A stretch of 64,000 nucleotides of DNA, from NCBI GenBank assembly GCA_016720835.1, contig JADKJW010000002.1:124001-188000 (forward strand). Reading direction: 5' to 3'. This document shows, piece by piece, positions 45,308 to 54,173 of the stretch. Position numbers and translations under genes: made by a program. Below the pieces are notes generated by a model. That model made no database searches and had not been told where the DNA came from. It saw only the letters and a program-made list of their open reading frames with translations. Position 1 is the first letter of the stretch. The number at the start of each line of letters is the position of its first letter. The DNA comes from Ignavibacteria bacterium. Its GTDB lineage: Bacteria; Bacteroidota; Ignavibacteria; SZUA-365.

Positions 45308-45433
45308 TACCCGCGGAGCGGGTGCAAGACAGTAGCCGGTGGTCGCAGACCACCGGACAACGCACGCGGCAAGCGACATCCCGCACCCCGGAACGGGGTG
45401 CCAGACAGTAGCCGGTGGTCGCAGACCACCGGA
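45308..45433. repeat. 76-bp tandem repeat with two hairpins per unit
   Basis: CCGGTGGTC-GCA-GACCACCGG, a perfect 9-bp stem, occurs at 45336-45356 and 45412-45432 (period 76) within a 37-bp direct repeat. Each copy is preceded by another hairpin: ACCCGC-GGA-GCGGGT at 45309-45323 and GCACCCC-GGAAC-GGGGTGC at 45383-45401. Confidence 0.9.
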
Positions 45434-45463
45434 ACACGGCGGGCTACAACCAGTCTCGTGCTT

Positions 45464-45895
45464 CGCCAGGAATGTTCTTTCTTTTGCTGGTGCAAAAGAA
45501 AGAACCAAAGTAAAGCACCTGAAGAGCGCCTGATGAATAATTGCTCTGAAAAGCGTTGCACACTCGTCGCGCCGAAGACTACGCTCGCGGCGGATTCGTA
45601 ACGGATCCCCACCGCTCTGTGGCATCGACGCGTATCGTCCACATTTCCACACGACGAATCCGCTCGCTCGCCATCGCTTTTCAGGCAATTATTCAAAGGG
45701 CGCAAGAAACCTGACGAGCACATGGAAAACGGATGGCAAACGTTCACATTCCACTGTCACGCACATATGTCGATAATTCTGTCTTTATTCGCGAAGTATC
45801 CTTGCGTACCTTCCACCTTCACTTCTTCGCGCGTCCCTTCCCGGCTGACGGAAGGAAACAGCGCAGACATGTTCATCGCACTGCTGGAGAAACAG
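45464..45895 (+). promoter_or_regulatory. Duplicated 5' region, copy 1
   Basis: This 432-bp sequence matches 49328-49759 without gaps and with about 21 mismatches (about 95% identity). The first 110 bp and the 90 bp around TATGTCGATAATTCTG are practically identical. It starts with a perfect 14-bp hairpin, GTTCTTTCTTTTGC and GCAAAAGAAAGAAC around TGGT (45474-45505). It ends in GGAGAAACAG before the start codon. Confidence 0.85.
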
Positions 45896-48800
45896 ATGAG
45901 ACAGCTGTCCGTCATCGCACTCGCCGCATTGCTCTGCGCTTCCCTGCCGCACGGTCTGCGTGGGCAGACAAAGGGTCACTTGGCATCCAAAGGAAGCGGC
46001 GCTCCGGTCCTGTTGACGAACGACGCCTACGACACGCTGTCGGTCAACAACATCCTGCAGTGGTATTCGAACAACGGCAGCATGTCGCACAATCCCACGA
46101 CGGACGGTCCGGGGCTGCTCTGGCCCCGAACGGGGTGGCCGGGCAGCGTTCGCCCGCGCCTCATGTTTACCGAGGGACTGGTGTTCTCCGGCGTCGTCGA
46201 CGGACAGATACGCGCCGGCGGCGCGACGTACCGCTACGGCATGCAGGCGGGACCGATCCTCGCAAACGGTCAACCCGCCGATCCCGCCGACCCGGTGCAT
46301 CGCATCTACAAGGCGCGGAGGCTGTCGAAGCCCGCCTTTGATGCGCTTCCGGTTGCGCTGCGCGACCAGCTTCGGCGCGACTTCACGGAATGGCCGTCAA
46401 CACTAGGCGCGCCGTGGATGGACAGCAACCACAACGACGTATACGATCCCGATTTCGACCGCTGGCTCGTGGACTCCACAACATCGGACAAGCCGCTCTT
46501 CATCGGCGACGAGATGCTGTGGTTCGTGTCCAATGATATGGATTCTGTCCGGACGAAAAACCTGTACGGCAGCGCGCCTATGGGAGTCGAAGTACAGACG
46601 CTGGCATGGGCATTCGAACGGAGCGGGACGCTGGCGAACACCGTTTTCCAGAAACACACGGTCATCAACAAGAGCGCGAAGACGATCGACGGCATGGTGT
46701 TCGGACGCTGGGCCGATCCTGACCTCGGCTACGCAGGGGACGATTTCGTCGGCACGGATACCGCGCGCGACATGATATACGATTACAACTGCTTTGCCCG
46801 GGACGGTATTTACAGCAATCCTCCCGCCAGCGGAATCGTTCTCCTGCAAGGACCGGTTGCACCCGACAGCAACGCGATCGCGAAGTGGAACTTTGCAGAT
46901 CGAGCAGGCTGGAAGAATCTCCGGCTGACCGCGAGCCATTTCTACTATGGCGCCGATGCTGTGTACGCCGACCCGGAACTCGGCAGTCCTCGAGGGGCAC
47001 AACAACTCCGAAATAACCTGACCGGACTCGTGTACGGCGGTTATCCGATCATCGATCCGATCACCCAATTGAAGACGCCGTTCGTCTTTGCGGGAGACCC
47101 GGTAACGCACAAGGGATGGATCACAGCCACGAATTTTCCGGACGCTGACTACCGCTCTCTTATGGCCACCGGAGCAGTGACGATGGCGCCCGGCGACACG
47201 CAGGAAGTGGTGTTTGCGGAGATCGTGGCCGACGGCGGCAGCGTCCCCGAGGACATCATCGCGCTGCGACGGGCCGCCGACGAGGTGCGGCAGTGGTACG
47301 CCGTGCAGCCGTATCAGGTCGAAATCCCGACATCGACATTCGCATCCGATTTTCCGGAACCCGACAAGACCCGCGTCACGGTGCGCGCGGTGGTGCCCGG
47401 CGCGGTCTCCGCCACGGGCGCGATGTTCCTGAAGGATGGCACCTTTCTCGAGGCGATACCGCTCTTCGATGATGGACAGCACGACGACGGCGGCGCAGGT
47501 GACGGCAACTACGCGGGGATGATCACGCGAAACTCCCGTTCACCTTTCGGCGTTCGCTGCGTGCTTCGGGTGCGCTATCCGAACGGTGCCGAAGCCGACT
47601 GGCCTTCGAATCCCTGCCTGCCCTTGTCGGGGACCATGCGCGCATCGCTCAGGACCGTCGAATCCGATCATCGCAATTTCGACCACGTCGCGAATCCGGG
47701 AGAGAACATCCGCATGAGCGTGAACCTCACGAACGAGTCGCCCTTCCCTCTCGGCACCTTCACGATCAGGAACGACGGCTTCATGCCGCTCGCGCCGCCG
47801 GAAATCGTGTGCAACTGGTACGTCCCGCCCGGCGAGACGTCGTATCGCATCTACGGCATGTCCGATCCCACCTCCTACTTCACCTTCGACGTGCCGCCGT
47901 CCGCGGCGGATGGCGAGGTGTTCAGGCTGCCGGTGCGCATCGTTGACACGCTCAACGAGTGCTGGTGCGACACGCTCACGGTCGCCGCGCGCGCGTTTGC
48001 CGAAGAGCCCTTCGACTCGCTGACCGTGCACGTCGCGGGCCCGGGTACCGGCACGCTCGGCTGGCGTCTCGCTTCGCGCGCTGCCCTTCAGAATCATACC
48101 TATCGCATCACCATGCAGAGCGATACAATATACCATAGCGGCACGCTGACGATCGAGGACCTGTCGACGCGCGAGGTACGCGCGTTGAAGCTGCCCTTCC
48201 CCGATTACCTCGCGCATGCGTCGCCATTGATCGACGGATGGAAAATCACCATGGGAACGGCGCTGCAAGGATACATCTACACCGAAAGGGGTTCACTCAT
48301 CCCCTCGACCGGGGCACGCATCGTGTCGGCGCCGCCGATCGCTTCCTATCTCAATGAAAACAGTGGTTTCGAGTACGGCGTGCTCTTCTTCGGCACGAAA
48401 TTGCAATGGTACGAGTACGTGCCGGTGAGAATCGTGTTCAGCAGCTCGGCCACGCAGAAGGCCTATCTGTACCTGCGTGGCGGAACGCCGAACTACGGCT
48501 GCACGGGATACTTCGATGTGCCCATGCGCGCGTACGACATCAGCGATTCGGCCGCTCCGCGCCAGCTCAATCTCGCCTTCGTAGAGCAGAACGGCGGTCC
48601 GCGCAACAACAACACCTGGGATCCGGCCGATGTCACTGACAGGGAATCCCTCTTCGTACTCGGATCGACCTATTCTCCGACGCCCGATCCCGTGCTTATG
48701 ACATACACGATCAACGCCCATGCCGTGAAGATGGATATCCAGTATGCAGGCTGGTACTCGCGCAAATCGGACACAACGCGGATTCCAGAAGGCGCAACAG

Positions 48801-49177
48801 TCACTATCTTTCCACAAATCCCGGTGACGAAGCGCGATACCTTTCTCCTCAATCCTCTCGGACTCGTGAGCAACTTCCGGCCCGTCGCGGATGCCGGCGC
48901 CTTCTTCATCGGACATAGCTATCCGAATCCGCTCGACATGCGCAACGGCGCGGCGGCCGCGACCAATCCGCTCAACGTGCGCAGCGCAGGCTCGTACACG
49001 ATAACCGTCCACGACCTGCTCGGCAGGCAGGCAGCCACAATCTTCGAGGGTCTGCTCGATCCAGGCCGCCACGCATTCACCTTCACACTGCCGGCCCGTC
49101 TCCCCGCTGGCATATATCGCATCGTAGCGACCGGCGCGGCCGGGAGCGCGAGCGTACCGATGTTGGTGCTGCGATGA
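45896..49177 (+). CDS. Large T9SS-exported protein, tandem paralogue 1
   Basis: The 1,093-residue precursor has signal peptide MRQLSVIALAALLCASLPHG, then a long N-terminal part found in large Ignavibacteria-type secreted proteins (NNGSMSHNPTTDGPGLLW, MTMAPGDTQEVVFAEIVADG-like segments). Ig-like beta domains and a central aromatic-rich part follow. The C-terminal 85 residues (SYPNPLDMRNGAAAATNPLN, YTITVHDLLGRQAATIFEGL, GIYRIVATG) form a type A T9SS sorting domain. The start at 45896 has GGAG six bases upstream; in-frame ATGs at 45722 and 45869 would extend it. Function is unknown. It is a tandem copy of the gene at 49760. Confidence 0.85.
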   Translation: MRQLSVIALAALLCASLPHGLRGQTKGHLASKGSGAPVLLTNDAYDTLSVNNILQWYSNNGSMSHNPTTDGPGLLWPRTGWPGSVRPRLMFTEGLVFSGVVDGQIRAGGATYRYGMQAGPILANGQPADPADPVHRIYKARRLSKPAFDALPVALRDQLRRDFTEWPSTLGAPWMDSNHNDVYDPDFDRWLVDSTTSDKPLFIGDEMLWFVSNDMDSVRTKNLYGSAPMGVEVQTLAWAFERSGTLANTVFQKHTVINKSAKTIDGMVFGRWADPDLGYAGDDFVGTDTARDMIYDYNCFARDGIYSNPPASGIVLLQGPVAPDSNAIAKWNFADRAGWKNLRLTASHFYYGADAVYADPELGSPRGAQQLRNNLTGLVYGGYPIIDPITQLKTPFVFAGDPVTHKGWITATNFPDADYRSLMATGAVTMAPGDTQEVVFAEIVADGGSVPEDIIALRRAADEVRQWYAVQPYQVEIPTSTFASDFPEPDKTRVTVRAVVPGAVSATGAMFLKDGTFLEAIPLFDDGQHDDGGAGDGNYAGMITRNSRSPFGVRCVLRVRYPNGAEADWPSNPCLPLSGTMRASLRTVESDHRNFDHVANPGENIRMSVNLTNESPFPLGTFTIRNDGFMPLAPPEIVCNWYVPPGETSYRIYGMSDPTSYFTFDVPPSAADGEVFRLPVRIVDTLNECWCDTLTVAARAFAEEPFDSLTVHVAGPGTGTLGWRLASRAALQNHTYRITMQSDTIYHSGTLTIEDLSTREVRALKLPFPDYLAHASPLIDGWKITMGTALQGYIYTERGSLIPSTGARIVSAPPIASYLNENSGFEYGVLFFGTKLQWYEYVPVRIVFSSSATQKAYLYLRGGTPNYGCTGYFDVPMRAYDISDSAAPRQLNLAFVEQNGGPRNNNTWDPADVTDRESLFVLGSTYSPTPDPVLMTYTINAHAVKMDIQYAGWYSRKSDTTRIPEGATVTIFPQIPVTKRDTFLLNPLGLVSNFRPVADAGAFFIGHSYPNPLDMRNGAAAATNPLNVRSAGSYTITVHDLLGRQAATIFEGLLDPGRHAFTFTLPARLPAGIYRIVATGAAGSASVPMLVLR

Positions 49178-49759
49178 TGCAACTGCTTTCGCATTTCTCT
49201 TCGAAGCCCTTTGAAAAATTCAACTGCGCTCGGGCAAAAAAAGAACGAAGATCGGAGACTCTTGACGATTGGTGAGTATCTGCGATACAGTGTTTTCACA
49301 GGCTTCTACAGTTCATGATCGCCGCTCCGCCAGGAATGTTCTTTCTTTTGCTGGTGCAAAAGAAAGAACCAAAGTAAAGCACCTGAAGAGCGCCTGATGA
49401 ATAATTGCTCTGAAAAGCGTTGCACACTCGTCGCGCCGAAGATCCCGCTCGCGGCGGATTCGTAATGAATCCTCAGCGGTCTGTACCATCGACACGTATC
49501 GTCCACATTTCCCCACAACGAATCCGCCTGCTCGCCAGCGCTTTTCAGGCAATTATTCAAAGGGCGCAAGAAACCTGACGAGCACATGGAAAACGGATGG
49601 CAAACGTTCACATTCCACTTTCACCCACATATGTCGATAATTCTGTCTTTATTCGCGAAGTATCCTTGCGTACCTTCCACCTTCACTTCTTCGCGCGTCC
49701 CTTCCCGGCTGACGAAAGGAAACAGCGCAGACATGTACTTCGCACTGCTGGAGAAACAG
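49178..49759. other. Gene-free gap between the two T9SS paralogues
   Basis: The first 150 bp (to 49327) are unique and locally A+T-rich. The rest, 49328-49759, is the second copy of the 432-bp duplicated 5' region, including the 14-bp hairpin at 49338-49369. A minus-strand ORF is present in both copies but shows no constraint. Confidence 0.75.
49328..49759 (+). promoter_or_regulatory. Duplicated 5' region, copy 2
   Basis: The counterpart of 45464-45895 with the same length and no indel. Its high identity compared with the moderately diverged coding parts suggests it carries conserved expression signals, or was homogenised by recombination. Confidence 0.8.
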
Positions 49760-52700
49760 ATGAGAGCGCTGTCCGTCATCGCACTCGCCGCATTGCTCTG
49801 CGCTTCCCTGTCGCACGGTCTGCGTGGGCAGACCAAGGGTCATTTGGCATCCAAAGGAAGCGGCGCTCCGGTCCTGTTGACGAACGACGCGTACGAAACG
49901 TTGTCGGTCAACAACATCCTGCAATGGTTCTCGAACAACGGCAGCATGTCGCATAATCCCGCGACGGATGCCTCGGGATTCGAGTGGCCGCGCGGATCCT
50001 CGAAGCATCTGATGTTCTCGGAAGGATTGATATTCGCCGGTCGCGTCAACGGCGAAATCCGTGCGGGCGGCGCCACCTACCGCTATGGTCTGCAGGCCGG
50101 ACCGATACTCGCGAACGGACAACCCGCCGATCCCGCCGATCCGGCCCATCGCGTCTACAAGGCACGGAAAATATCCAGGGCAGGTTTCGATGCACTCCCC
50201 TCGGCAGAACGCGATCGGTTGCGACGCGACTTCAACGAATGGCCGTCGACGTTGGGGGCACCGTGGATGGACAGCAATCACAACGGCATCTACGATCCGG
50301 ACTTCGACGGATGGTTGTTCGATTCCACTGCATCGGACAAACCGCTGTGGATAGGCGACGTCATGCTTTGGTTCGTCTCGAACGATCTGGATTCCGTCCG
50401 CTCGACGCGCCTGTACGGCCCCGGACCGATGAGCCTCGAAATACGCACTCTGGCGTGGGGTTTCGAACAGAACGGAACGCTCGCGAACACCGTCTTTCAG
50501 AAACATACGATCATCAACCGGAACAGCAGCCCCGTCACGGATCTGTATTTCGGGAGATGGATCGATCCGGACATCGGCGAGGGCAAAGATGACCTCGTCG
50601 GGACCGACACGACGCGCGACATGATCTTTGCCTGCAATGGACGGACTCTCGACGCCGTGTACGGCAACCCTCCTGGAATCGCCACCGCGTTGCTTCAAGG
50701 CCCGATCGTGCCGGAGAGCGGGGCCGTCGCAGAATGGAATTTCGGGAAACGGGACGGCTGGAGAAATCTCCGCATAACGGCCAGTCATTTCTACATTGGA
50801 GCCGATCCGGTCTACGCAGATCCGCAACTCGGGACTGTGCGCGGCGCCGCGGAACTCCGGAATCAGATGGAGGGTCTCCTGTCCACCGGCCGGCAGATCC
50901 TGGATCCGATCACGAGAAACTCTACGACGTTTGTCTTCGCAGGCGATCCCGTCACTGGTCAAGGCTGGGTCGACGGCGCGGAGTATCAGGCTGGTGATTA
51001 TCGCATGATCATGTCGACAGGCGCCGTGACCATGGCGCCGGGCGACACGCAGGAAGTGGTATTCGCCGATATCGTCGCCGACGGCGGCAGCATTCGGGAA
51101 GACATCGTCACGCTTCGCCGCGCGGCGGACGAAGTGCGGCAGTGGTACAACGTGCAGCCGTATCAGGTGGGAATTCCGACGTCGACATTCGCATCCGATT
51201 TTCCGACATCCAACACCACGCGCATCTCCGTGCAGGCACGCGCCTCCGGGGCGATCCGGGCCATGGGGTTGCTGTACCGGAAGGACGGATCCCTGCTCGA
51301 TTCGATACCGCTCTTCGATGACGGCGCGCACGACGACGGCGCCGCGGGCGACCGGCTCTTTGCCGGACAACAGATCCGTCCGGCACGTTCACCGTTCGGC
51401 GCGCGCTGTGCGCTCAAAACCTGGTACCCGGACGCAGGCCTCGCGGAATGGCCCTCCAATCCGTGCCTGCCGCTCTCCGGCGCCGTGCGTGCATCGGTGA
51501 AGGCCGTCGAATCCGATCATCGCAACTTCGACCACGTGGCGAATCCGGGCGAGAACATCCGGGTGAGCATCACGCTTGCGAACGAATCGCCCTTCACGCT
51601 CGGACCGGTCGCGGTGAGAAACGCCGGCTTCATGCCGCTCTCGCCGCAGGACTTCATCTCCAGCTGGCTGCTTCCTCCGCTGCAGAGCTTATCAATCCCG
51701 TACGATGCGGTGGACTCCAACAGCTTCGTCAGCTTCGATATTCCGGACGCCGCGGCGGACGGCGAGGTGTTCCGGCTTCCGCTCGACATCCGCGACACGC
51801 TCGACCAGTGCTGGTGCGACACGCTGTCCGTCACGGCGCATGCGTACACCAAGGCGCCCTTCGATTCGCTCACTCTCCACATCGCCGGCAGAGGCGCCGG
51901 CACGCTCGGCTGGCGGCTCGCGTCGCGCGCGGCGCTGAAGGACCACACGTACCAGATCACCGTGCAGGGCAACGAGTTCGCAGCCCGCCGCGAGGTGTCC
52001 ATCCTCGATCTGACCGCAGGGACGGTGCTTGCAACAAATATCCCGTACCCCGATGCCTTCGCACACAACGCTCCGCTCACCGACGGATGGAAGGTCACGC
52101 GGGGCACGTCCGCCATCGGCGTCGTGGATTCCATATCCGATCTCAGTGTACCCGAGACGCCGCCGCGTATTCTCGCGTCGCCTCGACTCGACTCGTACCT
52201 GGCGGGCACCACCGCCTTCGAATACGGCGTGTACTTCTTCGGTTCCGCGTTGAAATGGGACGAATACCGGCCCGTGAAAATCGTGTTCAGTACGACAGCC
52301 ACGCAGAAGGCGTATCTGTACCTGCGCGGAGGGACGCTGCCCTACGCGTTTCAGGCATACGTAAATGTTCCGCTGCGCGCGTACGACATCAGCGACAGCA
52401 GCAGTCCACGGCAGCTCAACCTCGCCTTCGTCGAGCAGAGTGGCGGTCCGCGCAACAACAACACCTGGGATCCGGCCGCCGCTGCTGACCGGGAATATCT
52501 CTTCGTGCTCGGATCGACCTATTCCCCGACACCCGATCCCGCGCTGATGACGTACCAGCTCAACGCCGATGCCCAGCGCATGGATATCCAATACGTCGGC
52601 TGGTACTATCGTCACTCCGACACCACGAAGATTCCAGAAGGAGCCGTCGTGACGCTTCTTCCGCAGCTGCCGGTCACCTCGCGCGACACCTTCCTGATCA

Positions 52701-53017
52701 ATCCTTTCCGCAGTGTGCCTCCGGCGGCGCCGCCTGTCGCTTTTCAACTCGGACAGATCTATCCGAATCCCGTCGGCCTGCGCACCGGCAACGCGACGGT
52801 GACCATCGCGCTCGGCGTGGAGACGCGCGGCACGTACACGCTCTCGTTGCACGACATGCTCGGCCGGCGTGTGGCGACACTGTTCGAGGGCGTGCTCGAT
52901 CCGGGCCGGCACGCGGTGCTGTACACGCCGCCGCCGCGGCTTGGATCCGGCAGCTACCGCATCGTCGCGACCCATGCGGGCGGGAGCGCGAGCGCGCCGT
53001 TGATGATCATTCGGTAG
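49760..53017 (+). CDS. Large T9SS-exported protein, tandem paralogue 2
   Basis: The 1,085-residue precursor begins MRALSVIALAALLCASLSHG and aligns along its whole length with the gene at 45896. Shared blocks include GHLASKGSGAPVLLTNDAY, NGQPADPADPAHRVYKARK, TMAPGDTQEVVFADIVADGG, CLPLSGAVRASVKAVESDHR, and FVEQSGGPRNNNTWDPA. Divergent patches are scattered, mostly in the first 400 residues and in the part before the sorting domain. It ends with a T9SS sorting domain (IYPNPVGLRTGNATVTIALG, SLHDMLGRRVATLFEGVLDP). The two proteins may be alternative forms of one surface or secreted product; function is unknown. Confidence 0.85.
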   Translation: MRALSVIALAALLCASLSHGLRGQTKGHLASKGSGAPVLLTNDAYETLSVNNILQWFSNNGSMSHNPATDASGFEWPRGSSKHLMFSEGLIFAGRVNGEIRAGGATYRYGLQAGPILANGQPADPADPAHRVYKARKISRAGFDALPSAERDRLRRDFNEWPSTLGAPWMDSNHNGIYDPDFDGWLFDSTASDKPLWIGDVMLWFVSNDLDSVRSTRLYGPGPMSLEIRTLAWGFEQNGTLANTVFQKHTIINRNSSPVTDLYFGRWIDPDIGEGKDDLVGTDTTRDMIFACNGRTLDAVYGNPPGIATALLQGPIVPESGAVAEWNFGKRDGWRNLRITASHFYIGADPVYADPQLGTVRGAAELRNQMEGLLSTGRQILDPITRNSTTFVFAGDPVTGQGWVDGAEYQAGDYRMIMSTGAVTMAPGDTQEVVFADIVADGGSIREDIVTLRRAADEVRQWYNVQPYQVGIPTSTFASDFPTSNTTRISVQARASGAIRAMGLLYRKDGSLLDSIPLFDDGAHDDGAAGDRLFAGQQIRPARSPFGARCALKTWYPDAGLAEWPSNPCLPLSGAVRASVKAVESDHRNFDHVANPGENIRVSITLANESPFTLGPVAVRNAGFMPLSPQDFISSWLLPPLQSLSIPYDAVDSNSFVSFDIPDAAADGEVFRLPLDIRDTLDQCWCDTLSVTAHAYTKAPFDSLTLHIAGRGAGTLGWRLASRAALKDHTYQITVQGNEFAARREVSILDLTAGTVLATNIPYPDAFAHNAPLTDGWKVTRGTSAIGVVDSISDLSVPETPPRILASPRLDSYLAGTTAFEYGVYFFGSALKWDEYRPVKIVFSTTATQKAYLYLRGGTLPYAFQAYVNVPLRAYDISDSSSPRQLNLAFVEQSGGPRNNNTWDPAAAADREYLFVLGSTYSPTPDPALMTYQLNADAQRMDIQYVGWYYRHSDTTKIPEGAVVTLLPQLPVTSRDTFLINPFRSVPPAAPPVAFQLGQIYPNPVGLRTGNATVTIALGVETRGTYTLSLHDMLGRRVATLFEGVLDPGRHAVLYTPPPRLGSGSYRIVATHAGGSASAPLMIIR

Positions 53018-53049
53018 CTTCCGCAAGACAACGTGCGCGCAATGAAACG

Positions 53050-53080
53050 GAAAATGGTCCGAGGGGTATCGGACCATTTC
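53050..53080. terminator. Bidirectional terminator hairpin
   Basis: AAATGGTCCGA and TCGGACCATTT form an 11-bp perfect stem around GGGGTA, between the end of the T9SS gene (plus) and tRNA-Leu (minus). The A and T flanks give a short T tract in either direction. Confidence 0.75.
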
Positions 53081-53083
53081 TTG

Positions 53084-53167
53084 TGCCTGGAACAGGAGTC
53101 GAACCTGCACGCCCTTGCGGACACTACACCCTGAATGTAGCGCGTCTGCCAATTCCGCCATCCAGGC
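53084..53167 (-). tRNA. tRNA-Leu (anticodon CAG)
   Basis: 84 nt. The acceptor stem is GCCTGGA paired with TCCAGGC, discriminator A. The D-arm contains GGCGGAATTGGCAGACGC. The anticodon stem-loop CTACA-TTCAGGG-TGTAG has anticodon CAG. A long variable arm (TGTCCGCAAGGGCG) marks a class II tRNA, and the T-arm is CAGG-TTCGACT-CCTG. CCA is not encoded. Confidence 0.95.
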
Positions 53168-53176
53168 AGCGGATTA

Positions 53177-53207
53177 CAAGTATAGCGAGGGGGCGGGGGA
53201 AAAACAA
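53177..53207 (-). promoter_or_regulatory. Predicted promoter of tRNA-Leu
   Basis: On the minus strand TTGTTT and TATACTTG are 17 bp apart (one mismatch to TAnnTTTG), ending 9 bp before the tRNA. The composite repeat starts 15 bp upstream of the -35 box. Confidence 0.65.
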
Positions 53208-53221
53208 ACGTGCCGGGAAGA

Positions 53222-53615
53222 AGTAGGGAGGAGGGAGTGGGAGACTGGGTACCGCTCCAGAAAAAAATACCCACTTCAGATCGGAATCGCAAGGGGACGC
53301 TCCTGCCCCCAAGCTCGGTAAAGGGAATCCCGGAGCTTCAGATCGGATCGGAATGGACAAGCGGGAGCGCCGGTCCCCACCCTGGCGAGGTCTGTTCAAA
53401 TCGGAATCGGACAAGCGAGACGCTCGCCTGCCCGCCGAAGCTGAGCAACGCGAAGCGCAGGCGGGTCCCCACCCTGGCGAGGTCTGTTCAAATCGGAATC
53501 GGCAAGCGGGGACGCTTGCCTGCCCGCCGAAGCTGAGCAACGCGAAGCGCAGGCAGGCCCCCACCCGAGCTTGAGATTTTTCTTACTCCCTACTCCCCAC
53601 TCCCTCCTCCCTACT
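53222..53615. mobile_element. MITE-like composite repeat, four cores, perfect 20-bp inverted ends
   Basis: AGTAGGGAGGAGGGAGTGGG (53222-53241) is exactly inverted at 53596-53615. Inside are four tandem units starting near 53275, 53338, 53393 and 53480. Each contains TTCAGATCGGAATCGG or TTCAAATCGGAATCGG, a CAAGCGGGACGCTTG-type hairpin and CCCCACCC. Two of the units also carry CCGCCGAAGCTGAGCAACGC followed by a pairing arm GAAGCGCAGGC. The right part (53560-53602) matches 39170-39213. No coding sequence and no transposase are seen. Confidence 0.7.
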
Positions 53616-53702
53616 ACACTTTGCTCTTTCCTTCCGCGGAAGTATATTCAGTGTCCGCGACCGCGGCATCCACTCCCCATCATCCTACTGTGTAGCGTGC
53701 AC

Positions 53703-54173
53703 ATGAAACGTCGCCTCATTGTCTCCCTCGGCACCATTCTCACGATTGCGGCAGTCGTTGCCGGCTGTTCCAAGGACGCGATCACGGATTCCCTCTCGAT
53801 TTCCTACGGGGCCATCACCGTCGGCATGGAGAAGAAGGACGGCAAGCCCAACCTGAATGCCAACATCACCGTGCGCATGATCAACCGCACGGAGCAGGGC
53901 ATGAACGTGGCCTTCATCGAAGGCACGATCATCGACGCGAAGACGAACCAGGCCATCGCGCGCTTCCGCCCGATCATTCCGCAGTCGTACGGCACCATTT
54001 CCAGCGCGCAGCTTCTGCCGAAGCAGAAGAAGGACATCCCCGTCATCACGCCGCCGGAACTCGAGCCCTTCACCAGCACGGTGGCGAACGTCATCGTCAA
54101 GATCTCCTTCCAGACCACGGACGGGTACAGGACGGAGGTGGCGAGTGGCCCGGTTCCTGTCGCGAGCAAATAG
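53703..54173 (+). CDS. Lipoprotein of unknown function
   Basis: 156 residues. The lipoprotein signal MKRRLIVSLGTILTIAAVVA is followed by GCSK, with the lipidated cysteine at residue 22. The mature part is a small beta-sandwich-type domain (NLNANITVRMINRTEQGMNV, FIEGTIIDAKTNQAIARFRP, TVANVIVKISFQTTDGY) similar in build to late-embryogenesis-abundant/WHy or FixG-like immunoglobulin folds. No enzyme motif is seen. The GTG start of the next gene overlaps its last 29 bp; the two proteins share the same fold type and may form a pair. Confidence 0.75.
   Translation: MKRRLIVSLGTILTIAAVVAGCSKDAITDSLSISYGAITVGMEKKDGKPNLNANITVRMINRTEQGMNVAFIEGTIIDAKTNQAIARFRPIIPQSYGTISSAQLLPKQKKDIPVITPPELEPFTSTVANVIVKISFQTTDGYRTEVASGPVPVASK

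Larger units (their letters stand above)
44943..45895. other. 953-bp gene-free region rich in hairpins and repeats
   Basis: It contains, in order: the udk leader (A+T-rich near 44970-45060), a short segment with CCGCCGAAGCTCCGAAGGAG (45141 on), the 76-bp two-hairpin tandem at 45308-45433, the hairpin at 45474-45505, and the upstream region of the first duplicated T9SS gene. ORFs that cross it in either strand are short and without similarity. Confidence 0.7.
53168..53702. other. 535-bp gene-free stretch holding tRNA promoter and composite repeat
   Basis: It contains the tRNA-Leu promoter, the composite element at 53222-53615, and the leader of the lipoprotein gene at 53703. No gene is apparent. 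Confidence 0.8.

Noticed and set aside
45131..45688. A minus-strand ORF found in both duplicated upstream regions (also 49313-49552), with FTLVLSFAPAKERTF in each
   Set aside because: The shared peptide is the translation of the GTTCTTTC hairpin and its flank. The two copies differ at coding-neutral and non-neutral positions alike, and their N-termini lack a plausible start signal.
53270..53570. CRISPR-like spacing of the repeated units
   Set aside because: Only four units of unequal length, no unique spacers of constant size, and no cas genes; hairpin cores are part of the composite element.
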